Origin: an uncultured Robiginitomaculum sp.
GTDB lineage: Bacteria; Pseudomonadota; Alphaproteobacteria; Caulobacterales; Maricaulaceae
Length of the DNA: 8,550 nucleotides
Direction of reading: 5' to 3'
Assembly: GCA_938003555.1 (NCBI GenBank)
Contig: CALKXN010000164.1
Coordinates: 1-8,550 of the forward strand
In this document: in pieces, positions 1 to 7,887 of the stretch
How positions within the stretch are numbered: the stretch's first letter is position 1
How the letters are laid out: every line of letters starts with the position of its first letter
The notes under the pieces: model-generated
Databases searched by the model: none
Told to the model about the DNA's origin: nothing
Seen by the model: only the letters and a program-made list of their open reading frames with translations
Position numbers and translations under genes: made by a program

Positions 1-227
1 TCAAAATGCTTAGAATTGGCTCTTAGCATCTCCTCTTGAAGTCGACTTGATGCGATGAGGTTTCCGTAATTAGCAGCTCGAATGTTTGCCTGCTCTGTTT
101 CATAGGAAAAGTAGATAGCCCCCACGCTTAACAACGCAGCAAAAGCTGAAATAACTAAGGACCAATTTAACTTCTTATCACCCTGTTCTTTTGTCTTTCG
201 ACGTCGGTAAGGAAAGTCTGGCTTCAT
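1..227 (-). CDS. N-terminal part of an unrecognised single-pass membrane protein (cut by window edge)
   Basis: The minus strand reads open from ATG at 227 to the window edge, giving 75 complete codons with no stop. The product begins with a basic cytoplasmic segment (MKPDFPYRRRKTKEQGDKKL), then one hydrophobic helix at about residues 22-41 (WSLVISAFAALLSVGAIYF), then a polar, probably helical stalk (SYETEQANIRAANYGNL, then SRLQEEMLRANSK). Positive residues before the helix suggest N-in, C-out topology. I do not recognise the family, and the functional part probably lies beyond the edge. It lies 49 bp downstream of dapD on the same strand, so read-through from that unit is possible. No Shine-Dalgarno is visible before the ATG; the leader is almost pure A/T, so the message may be leaderless or the start may be wrong. 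Base composition is AT-richer than dapD, which hints at an accessory gene. That it is coding is fairly likely; function is unknown. Confidence 0.65.
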   Translation of the reverse strand, partial: MKPDFPYRRRKTKEQGDKKLNWSLVISAFAALLSVGAIYFSYETEQANIRAANYGNLIASSRLQEEMLRANSKHF

Positions 228-276
228 AATTTTTATTATTAATATATAAAATAAACAGATTCAAGAAAATCAAAAC
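228..276 (-). promoter_or_regulatory. AT-rich gap with a candidate promoter for the membrane-protein gene
   Basis: Between the dapD stop and the next minus-strand ATG lie 49 bp that are nearly all A/T close to the ATG. On the minus strand TTGAAT (plus 259-264) and AATAAT (plus 235-240) stand 18 bp apart and resemble -35 and -10 boxes. Transcription would then begin almost at the ATG, which fits the lack of a ribosome binding site. AT-rich DNA gives such matches easily, so this is tentative. I see no GC-rich terminator hairpin after dapD here. Confidence 0.25.
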
Positions 277-1107
277 CTAATCCCGCAATAATTCATTCAC
301 GCCAGTCTTGCTGCGCGTTTGCGCGTCTACTGTTTTCACAATCACGGCGCACGCTAAGCTGTGGGTGCCGTCTTTGGAGGGCATCATGCCCGGTACGACG
401 ACGGAATAGGCAGGGACTTCGCCGAAACTGATCTCGCCTGTGGCGCGGTTATAGATTTTGGTTGATTGGCTAATGAAAACGCCCATGGCCAGCACGCTGC
501 CTTCGCGCACGATGACGCCTTCGACGACTTCGGAGCGCGCGCCGATGAAGCAATTATCTTCAATAATGGTCGGGTTCGCTTGGAGCGGCTCCAACACGCC
601 GCCAATCCCTGTCCCTGCGCTGATATGACAGTTTTTACCGACCTGCGCGCAAGACCCAACCGAGACCCATGTATCGATCATCGTGCCTTCGCCGACATAA
701 GCGCCCAGATTGACATAGGACGGCATAAGCACTGCGCCCGGCGCGATATAGGCCCCGCGGCGCACGGCAGCAGGCGGCACGGCGCGAAAGCCCGCCGCTT
801 TGAACTCTGCTTCGCCCCATCCGGAAAATTTACTCGGTACTTTGTCAAACCAATTGCCGCCCGCCGGCCCGCCGCTCATCACGCCATTGGGGTGAATACG
901 AAAACCAAGAAGCACAGCCTTCTTGGCCCATTGATTCACTGTCCAAGAGCCATCAACCTCTGGGCTAGCCACCCGAATTTTACCGCTGTCCAAGCCATTA
1001 ATGGCCGCCTCGATGGCGTCGCGGGCCTCGCCCGTTGTTTCGGGTGATAGCTCCGCGCGGTTTTCCCAAGCGGCTTCGATTAAGGTTTCTAATTCACTGG
1101 TGTTCAT
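277..1107 (-). CDS. dapD: 2,3,4,5-tetrahydropyridine-2,6-dicarboxylate N-succinyltransferase
   Basis: DapD transfers succinyl from succinyl-CoA to tetrahydrodipicolinate in the succinylase branch of the diaminopimelate pathway, feeding lysine and peptidoglycan in the cytoplasm. The 276-residue length matches the family (E. coli 274). The N-terminal helical domain carries [14 protein letters not shown] at about 57-70. A left-handed beta-helix of hexapeptide repeats follows at about 115-235, with the hallmark [15 protein letters not shown] near 165-179. D145 (in [15 protein letters not shown]) and E193 (in ARSEVVEGV) line up with E. coli Asp141 and Glu189, the acidic residues implicated in catalysis. 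The family works as a trimer. ATG at 1107 is preceded by AGAG with a 7-base spacer, and this SD overlaps the stop of the upstream ABC gene, so translation is probably coupled. No dapE is in view. Identification is very secure. Confidence 0.97.
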   Translation of the reverse strand: MNTSELETLIEAAWENRAELSPETTGEARDAIEAAINGLDSGKIRVASPEVDGSWTVNQWAKKAVLLGFRIHPNGVMSGGPAGGNWFDKVPSKFSGWGEAEFKAAGFRAVPPAAVRRGAYIAPGAVLMPSYVNLGAYVGEGTMIDTWVSVGSCAQVGKNCHISAGTGIGGVLEPLQANPTIIEDNCFIGARSEVVEGVIVREGSVLAMGVFISQSTKIYNRATGEISFGEVPAYSVVVPGMMPSKDGTHSLACAVIVKTVDAQTRSKTGVNELLRD

Positions 1108-1119
1108 ATCTATTCTCTA
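1108..1119 (-). promoter_or_regulatory. Stop/SD overlap coupling the ABC gene to dapD
   Basis: On the minus strand the ABC gene ends TAG, followed by AGAATAGAT and the dapD ATG. The AGAG that serves as the dapD SD shares its first two bases with the stop codon, and the stop and the new ATG are in the same frame. Ribosomes finishing the ATPase are therefore well placed to restart on dapD. The arrangement is seen directly; coupling is inferred. Confidence 0.5.
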
Positions 1120-2073
1120 ATGATCTTGATTATAGGTCAGCGCCATAAAGACGTCTTCGAGGTCAGGTTCTTCAGTACGCAGGTCGGCAACAACTATGCC
1201 AGCCTTTTTAATTCGGTCAAGCAATTCAGGGATACCAATTTTATTTGTGTGGTAGGTAATCGCCAGTGCGCCATTCGCGCGCAAGACAGGATTTAAATCG
1301 CTAAGTTTTGGCGGAATCGACACAATGGTTTTATCGCCCGTTACGACGAGAGTTTTCTGATCAAGGCGGCCCATTAAAACATCTTTATCTTCATTGGCCG
1401 TGATGCGGCCATTATGAATGATCGCAATTTTATCGCAAAGCGACTCAGCCTCTTCGAGATAATGCGTCGTCAAAATAATTGTCGTGCCTTTGGCGTGAAG
1501 CTCGCGCACATATGTCCAAAGCTGGCGGCGGAGCTCGATATCCACGCCCGCTGTCGGCTCATCTAAAATCAGAACAGGCGGATTATGCACCAGGGCTTTG
1601 CCAATAAGCAGGCGGCGTTTCATCCCCCCGGAGAGCTGGCGCACATAAGCGTCACGTTTATCCCATAGGCCCAGCGCTTGGAGAATCTCTTCGCTTTTGC
1701 GCTCGGCTTTGGGCACGCCGTAATATCCGGCTTGGATCTCAAGCGCTTGGAGCGGCGTGAAAAACACGTCCATTGCAATTTCCTGCGGGACAATGCCGAT
1801 AGAGGCGCGCGCTTGGCGGGTCTGGGTTTCGATATCATATCCGCAAATCGCGGCCTGCCCCTCGGACTTAATCACTAGCCCGGCGAGGATATTAATGAGC
1901 GTAGATTTTCCCGCGCCATTCGGGCCGAGCAATCCAAAGATTGATCCGCGCGGCACAACCAAATCAATACCCTGCAGCGCAGTCTTGGCCTCGGCTTTGC
2001 GGGACTTTTTATATGTCTTTTTCAGGCCACGTACTGCGATGGCGGGGGCGTTATGGGAAGGCGGGTGAGACAT
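1117..2073 (-). CDS. ABC transporter ATP-binding protein (ABC-2 / YadG-like type)
   Basis: This 318-residue protein is a complete ABC ATPase that would power a membrane permease from the cytoplasmic side. Visible motifs: Walker A GPNGAGKST at 50-58, Q-loop Q97 in GIVPQE, signature LSGGM at 147-151, Walker B VLILDEP at 167-173 with E172 as the catalytic glutamate, D-loop AGVD at 175-178 and switch histidine H204 in TTHYLEEAE. The roughly 90-residue C-terminal tail ending in EEPDLEDVFMALT is typical of the COG1131 drug/polysaccharide-type exporters such as YadG (about 308 residues). All catalytic residues are intact. No permease gene lies beside it: downstream is dapD, upstream a divergent zinc-finger gene, so the partner must be elsewhere and the substrate cannot be inferred. 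Only 9 bases separate its stop from dapD, indicating one transcript. ATG at 2073 has only a weak SD (GTGAAAG). Confidence 0.93.
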   Translation of the reverse strand: MSHPPSHNAPAIAVRGLKKTYKKSRKAEAKTALQGIDLVVPRGSIFGLLGPNGAGKSTLINILAGLVIKSEGQAAICGYDIETQTRQARASIGIVPQEIAMDVFFTPLQALEIQAGYYGVPKAERKSEEILQALGLWDKRDAYVRQLSGGMKRRLLIGKALVHNPPVLILDEPTAGVDIELRRQLWTYVRELHAKGTTIILTTHYLEEAESLCDKIAIIHNGRITANEDKDVLMGRLDQKTLVVTGDKTIVSIPPKLSDLNPVLRANGALAITYHTNKIGIPELLDRIKKAGIVVADLRTEEPDLEDVFMALTYNQDH

Positions 2074-2102
2074 AAGGCTTTCACATTTGATGATGGCAGC
2101 GA

Positions 2103-2130
2103 TTGACGCCGTGAAATTTGGCTTTTAACT
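2103..2130 (+). promoter_or_regulatory. Candidate promoter for the zinc-finger gene
   Basis: TTGACGC at 2103-2109 is an exact match to the TTGACGS form of the -35 box known from Caulobacter housekeeping promoters. About a dozen bases later, CTTTTAAC (2122-2129) is a partial match to the corresponding -10 form GCTANAWC. Transcription would begin near 2137, inside the palindrome that follows, leaving a leader of about 45 bases before the ATG at 2181. The -35 is good and the -10 is mediocre. Confidence 0.4.
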
Positions 2131-2131
2131 A

Positions 2132-2150
2132 GGCGGTCTTAAGACGCGCC
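2132..2150. repeat. Inverted repeat around GTCTTAAGAC in the divergent intergenic region
   Basis: GTCTTAAGAC at 2136-2145 is a perfect 10-bp palindrome. It is flanked by GGCG (2132-2135) and CGCC (2147-2150), which extend the dyad with a single unpaired G at 2146. It falls where transcription from the candidate promoter at 2103-2130 would start, and lies between the two divergent genes, so it could be an operator or a short hairpin at the 5' end of the transcript. A chance palindrome is also possible. Confidence 0.35.
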
Positions 2151-2180
2151 GCAACTGCGCAATGTGATAAAGAGACAATT

Positions 2181-2384
2181 ATGAGCCTTGTTAAAAACGG
2201 TGATGCCGCGCCCCCTGTTGAGATGATGATTGTTCAGAGCAAACGCGTCAAATGTGATGGCGGCGATGCCGGATTAGGTCATCCGCGTGTCTTTATGGAT
2301 ATGGGCGAAGATACATCCGTGGAATGCAAATATTGCGGCAAGCGTTTCGTTCTTGATCCAGACGCTGACCCGAGCGCGCATTAG
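2181..2384 (+). CDS. Small CHCC zinc-finger protein (NDUFS6-like, zf-CHCC)
   Basis: This 67-residue protein has the zf-CHCC pattern: C25 in KCDGGDAGLGHPRVF, H34 in the same stretch, then C49 and C52 in VECKYCGKRFVL. These four residues would bind one zinc ion. The family includes the mitochondrial complex I accessory subunit NDUFS6 and its alphaproteobacterial homologues, which are small soluble proteins of about this size. A link to NADH dehydrogenase is known for the family, but no nuo gene is in this window, so the role here is inferred. The ATG at 2181 has a modest purine-rich SD (AAAGAGA) upstream. The gene stands alone: the ABC gene runs away from it on the left, and cysK follows after 109 bp on the same strand. 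All four ligands are present, so the protein looks functional. Confidence 0.88.
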   Translation: MSLVKNGDAAPPVEMMIVQSKRVKCDGGDAGLGHPRVFMDMGEDTSVECKYCGKRFVLDPDADPSAH

Positions 2385-2465
2385 CACAAATACGGGCTCT
2401 AGACTCTCGCCCTAATGTCGAACCACACGCTTTTACCTCGCATTTGAGCGCGACCTCCATTACAT

Positions 2466-2477
2466 TGTTTTCAAACA
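2466..2477. repeat. Short dyad TGTTTTCAAACA in the cysK leader
   Basis: TGTTT and AAACA flank a 2-base centre, giving a 12-bp inverted repeat that ends 7 bases before the cysK SD. Its position would suit an operator or an element near the transcription start. I do not recognise the motif of any named regulator, and I find no convincing -35/-10 pair in the 109-bp gap. Confidence 0.25.
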
Positions 2478-2493
2478 TAGTATTGGAGCTATC

Positions 2494-3435
2494 ATGACAG
2501 ATACAGCCGGACGCGGACGCATTTACGACAATATCATGCAAACCATGGGCAATACGCCGCTCGTGCGCTTTCCGCGTATAACGGACGGCGTTACTGCGGA
2601 TTTATGTTATAAATTAGAGTTCTTTAACCCCATCGCCTCTGTCAAAGATCGCATCGGCATCGCCATGATCGAAGCTTTGGAAGCCGAGGGCAAGCTCAAG
2701 CCCGGCGGCACAATCGTCGAGCCAACATCGGGCAATACCGGCATTGGCATTGCTTTTGCCGCTGCGGCCAAGGGGTATAAAGCTATTCTCGTTATGCCCG
2801 AGCAAATGAGCATTGAGCGCCGCAAAATGATGAAACTACTGGGCGCAGAGCTTGTGTTGACCGAAGCGGCAGGCGGCATTCCCGGCGCTATGGCCAAAGC
2901 CGATGACATATGCGCGGCCACCCCCGGCGCGGTGCAGGCCGGACAATTTATCAATCCTGCCAACCCCGCCATCCATTACAAAACCACCGGCCCAGAAATC
3001 TGGAATGATTGTGAGGGCAAAGTCGACGCCTTTATCGCGGGCGTCGGCACGGGCGGAACGCTGTCCGGCGCGGGTAAATATCTCAAAGAGCAAAACCCGG
3101 ACATTCAAATCATCGCCGTTGAGCCCGAAGGCAGCCCCATGATTAGCGAAGGCACAAAGGGACCACATAAAATCCAAGGCATTGGCGCAGGCTTCCTGCC
3201 TGATGTCCTCAATACCGATCTCATCGACGACGTTGTCAAAATCGGCAATGACGCGGCCTTTGGCACAGCCAAACATGTGGCCGCCGAAGACGGCGTCCCC
3301 GTCGGCATCAGCTCCGGCGCCGCCATCGCCGCCAGCCTGATCGTCGGCGCCCGCCCCGAGATGAAAGGCAAACGCATCGTGACGATTATTCCAAGCTTTG
3401 CCGAGCGGTATTTATCGACGCCATTGTTTGATTAG
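2494..3435 (+). CDS. cysK: Cysteine synthase A (O-acetylserine sulfhydrylase)
   Basis: CysK is a cytoplasmic PLP enzyme that converts O-acetylserine and sulfide to cysteine. The 313 residues match the family (about 310-325). The N-terminus [15 protein letters not shown] is characteristic. K51 in [11 protein letters not shown] is the lysine forming the PLP Schiff base, with N45 just before it. TSGNTG at 78-83 is the substrate and PLP binding loop, [10 protein letters not shown] binds the PLP phosphate, [15 protein letters not shown] is the typical region near the active-site entrance, and GISSGAA contributes the serine facing the PLP pyridine nitrogen. The C-terminus ends [19 protein letters not shown] at 2494 has a good SD, GGAG at 2485-2488 with a 5-base spacer. 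No cysE or sulfate-assimilation gene is adjacent. It converges with the unknown exported-protein gene, 4 bp between stops. Cystathionine beta-synthase is unlikely because there is no C-terminal CBS domain. Confidence 0.96.
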   Translation: MTDTAGRGRIYDNIMQTMGNTPLVRFPRITDGVTADLCYKLEFFNPIASVKDRIGIAMIEALEAEGKLKPGGTIVEPTSGNTGIGIAFAAAAKGYKAILVMPEQMSIERRKMMKLLGAELVLTEAAGGIPGAMAKADDICAATPGAVQAGQFINPANPAIHYKTTGPEIWNDCEGKVDAFIAGVGTGGTLSGAGKYLKEQNPDIQIIAVEPEGSPMISEGTKGPHKIQGIGAGFLPDVLNTDLIDDVVKIGNDAAFGTAKHVAAEDGVPVGISSGAAIAASLIVGARPEMKGKRIVTIIPSFAERYLSTPLFD

Positions 3436-3439
3436 GTGT

Positions 3440-4414
3440 CTAGAATTTAACGGCGTCTGGCTCACAAATGGCGTAAATCTTCCCGTCTGGCGTGAAGCCG
3501 ATAGGCGGATTGGCGCTAAATTCGGGTAAAATGTAAGGCTCTATGCCACGAGGCATCTTTACCCATTGCTCTCCAGGCCCGCCGAAATCTAAGAATATAT
3601 CACCATTTGATAATATCTGCGTCGATTTCAATCCTTGAGGCAACATTCTAAATTTCGATATATTAAACTGCCCTGCGCTCGTCTCCTGTGCAAATGATAT
3701 GCCCCACACTTGAGGAGGACCCGGCATAACAGTAACAAGCCAATACCCGGCGCCATCACGACGCGGGATTATTTCCATAATATTACTTTTAGAAATTTGA
3801 GTGGGCTCCACAGCTTCATCTTTGGGTACATACCACAAGCCCAATTCAAACCACACTTTAAAATACCCGACCTGTTGATCATTATGATACCCAACAAGCC
3901 ATCCGTCTCTGACCTCAACAGCGGACACTTTTACATTTTTCAATTTTTTATCATGAAATGTCGGAGCTAAATAAGATTTCATCTCATCGCTCAAACGTTC
4001 TCGAGATGTGCCAAAATCCTTTATGTCACAATAAGGTCGTTTCTTATTAGACACGGCCAAGACGTTCACTGCGGATTGAAAATCTTGGTCTTCTATCAGG
4101 GTGCCCGCCAAGCCTCTTATACGGGCGACGGGGTGGCTGCCCGCAAGATCCAATACGCTTTGCCGTATATCCTCATCAGAGTGAAGTTCAGGAATATCTC
4201 TCAATCTGCCCAAGGTGAATAACAAGGGTTGGACCCCAGTGATCGAATGAAAGGCTTCATAGCTATCCCCTAAATATGCAGGATCGTCCGCAAGTTCCGC
4301 CAGAATGGCCTCTTTTGGACTTTGCAATATATCAGCGTCTTGGGCGGCCTGCGTTGATGCAGCCCCCGCAAGAATAACGGCGCTTATACTCCATCGGAAA
4401 AGAAGCCTGATCAT
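3440..4414 (-). CDS. Unrecognised exported protein with a signal peptide
   Basis: I do not recognise the family. From ATG at 4414 the protein has 324 residues. It opens with a Sec-type signal peptide, MIRLLFRWSISAVILAGAAS followed by TQA, with cleavage likely before AQDAD. The mature part has an acidic, helix-rich half (to about residue 120, e.g. DEDIRQSVLDLAGSHPVARI) and a Trp/Gly/Pro-rich half of probable beta structure (e.g. WLVGYHNDQQVGYFKVWFEL, GYWLVTVMPGPPQVWGISF, GDIFLDFGGPGEQW). Only two cysteines appear in the mature chain (PYCDI and YAICEP), which could pair after export. I chose 4414 because AGAGG lies 6 bases upstream and the signal peptide then begins naturally; in-frame ATGs at 4432 and 4453 and a TTG at 4474 would add residues before it. 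Composition is AT-richer than its flanks: one 60-base line I counted was 40% GC against 55% in gyrB. Likely periplasmic; function unknown. Confidence 0.8.
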   Translation of the reverse strand: MIRLLFRWSISAVILAGAASTQAAQDADILQSPKEAILAELADDPAYLGDSYEAFHSITGVQPLLFTLGRLRDIPELHSDEDIRQSVLDLAGSHPVARIRGLAGTLIEDQDFQSAVNVLAVSNKKRPYCDIKDFGTSRERLSDEMKSYLAPTFHDKKLKNVKVSAVEVRDGWLVGYHNDQQVGYFKVWFELGLWYVPKDEAVEPTQISKSNIMEIIPRRDGAGYWLVTVMPGPPQVWGISFAQETSAGQFNISKFRMLPQGLKSTQILSNGDIFLDFGGPGEQWVKMPRGIEPYILPEFSANPPIGFTPDGKIYAICEPDAVKF

Positions 4415-4475
4415 ATTTGACCTCTGCGTCATAATTGTCTCGCTAAGACTCATGATTTTACTTAATGTGGCCAAT
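4415..4475. promoter_or_regulatory. Divergent intergenic region between the exported-protein gene and moeB
   Basis: With the preferred starts, 61 bp separate two genes that run away from each other, so at least the minus-strand promoter, and probably both, must lie here or reach into the coding regions. On the minus strand AGAGG serves as an SD for the ATG at 4414. On the plus strand moeB has only a weak GTGG before ATG 4476. TTGACC (4417-4422) and GCTAAGAC (4442-4449) resemble promoter boxes on the plus strand, but their spacing is too long to trust. Confidence 0.35.
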
Positions 4476-5222
4476 ATGAACCCCGACCAAATATCACGCT
4501 ATGCGCGCCACATCGTCCTCAAGGAAATTGGTGGTCCGGGGCAGAGTAAATTGCTGGCCGCCAATGTCGCCATTATCGGCGCAGGCGGATTAGGCGGGCC
4601 GGCGGGGTTATATCTTGCGGCGGCAGGCATAGGGCATATCACAATCATTGATGATGACCGCGTCGACATCACCAACCTTCAACGCCAAGTCCAATTTGTG
4701 CAAACCGATATTGGCGCGCTCAAAACCGAAGCGATGGGTGATACGCTTAAAGACCTTAATCCCGACATTACGGTGCGCGCGGAGCAGACACGACTGACGC
4801 ATAAAAATGCGCTGGATTTACTGCGCGGCCACGACCTGATTTTAGACGGCACAGATAGTTTCGAAACGCGCTTTGTCGTCAATGACGCCAGCCTTCGTCT
4901 TGGCATTCCGCTCATCTCCGGCGCGCTTGGCCGCTTTGACGGACAGCTCTGCGTCTTTAGCGGTAATGAGGAAGACGGCCCCTGCTATCGCTGCCTCGTC
5001 CCGTCCATTCCGCCAGGCGCAGAGACCTGTAGCGAGGTCGGCGTGGTCGGCGCGCTCGCGGGCATTATCGGCGCGCAAATGGCGCTGGAGGCGGTGAAAT
5101 TCATCACGGGCGCAGGCGTCCCCTTGCTCGGAAAATTATACATGTTTAACGGACTGGATTTCAGCTCTCGCACCGTCAAACTCCCCAAAGACCCCGCCTG
5201 CCCCGCCTGCGGCGCGAAGTAG
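4476..5222 (+). CDS. moeB: MoeB/ThiF-family adenylyltransferase (sulfur-carrier activating enzyme)
   Basis: Enzymes of this family adenylate the C-terminal glycine of a small ubiquitin-like sulfur carrier (MoaD for molybdopterin, ThiS for thiamine) in the cytoplasm. The 248 residues match E. coli MoeB (249). Seen in order: the N-terminus MNPDQISRYARHIVLKEIG, nucleotide loop GAGGLGG at 35-41, IIDDDRVDITNLQRQ at 57-71 with N67, R70 and Q71, K83, LDGTDSFETR at 123-132, first zinc pair C170/C173 (CYRC), conserved C185 in ETCSEVGVVG, and second zinc pair C242/C245 (CPAC). There is no C-terminal rhodanese domain. I set the start at 4476 because the conserved family N-terminus begins there; the reading frame extends upstream to 4305 but only as low-quality sequence antisense to the exported-protein gene. 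No moaD, moaE, thiS or thiG is nearby, so MoeB versus ThiF cannot be settled by context; overall form favours MoeB. It is followed by gyrB on the same strand. Confidence 0.88.
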   Translation: MNPDQISRYARHIVLKEIGGPGQSKLLAANVAIIGAGGLGGPAGLYLAAAGIGHITIIDDDRVDITNLQRQVQFVQTDIGALKTEAMGDTLKDLNPDITVRAEQTRLTHKNALDLLRGHDLILDGTDSFETRFVVNDASLRLGIPLISGALGRFDGQLCVFSGNEEDGPCYRCLVPSIPPGAETCSEVGVVGALAGIIGAQMALEAVKFITGAGVPLLGKLYMFNGLDFSSRTVKLPKDPACPACGAK

Positions 5223-7760
<2,538 letters not shown>

Positions 7761-7887
7761 CGCAGAAATTATTTTGCATCTAATTTTAAAGCTCATCGCA
7801 TCTCATTAGCGAAGGACGAAGCTAATATATGTGACTTGATGCCCTTCATAATGAAAGTTCCCTATTTAGGGACGAAGAAGGGCGACT
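7761..7887 (+). promoter_or_regulatory. Structured leader of the lipoprotein gene, rich in inverted repeats
   Basis: The 127 bp between gyrB and the lipoprotein gene hold several dyads. ATTAGC (7805-7810) and GCTAAT (7821-7826) match over 6 bp around a 10-base loop. GCCCTTC (7841-7847) can pair over 7 bp with GAAGGGC (7877-7883), which contains the SD; inside this, TCCCTA (7859-7864) and TAGGGA (7867-7872) form a 14-bp palindrome. TTCAT (7845-7849) and ATGAA (7851-7855) form another short DNA dyad. No T-run follows any stem, so a standard intrinsic terminator for gyrB is not evident. No clear -35/-10 pair is seen. Confidence 0.5.

Noticed and set aside
466..1047. Long plus-strand open frame of 193 codons across dapD
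   Set aside because: It is the antisense shadow of dapD, with a low-complexity His/Ala/Arg-rich translation and no motif or SD.
2391..2412. Possible terminator GGGC-N11-GCCC after the zinc-finger gene
   Set aside because: Only a 4-bp stem with a large loop and no T-run.
2836..3276. Minus-strand open frame of 146 codons inside cysK
   Set aside because: It is antisense to a clear cysK and arises from codon bias; no recognisable domain.
4305..4475. Upstream in-frame extension of the moeB frame by 57 residues
   Set aside because: The extension has no family similarity, is antisense to the signal-peptide region of the exported protein, and precedes the natural MoeB N-terminus at 4476.
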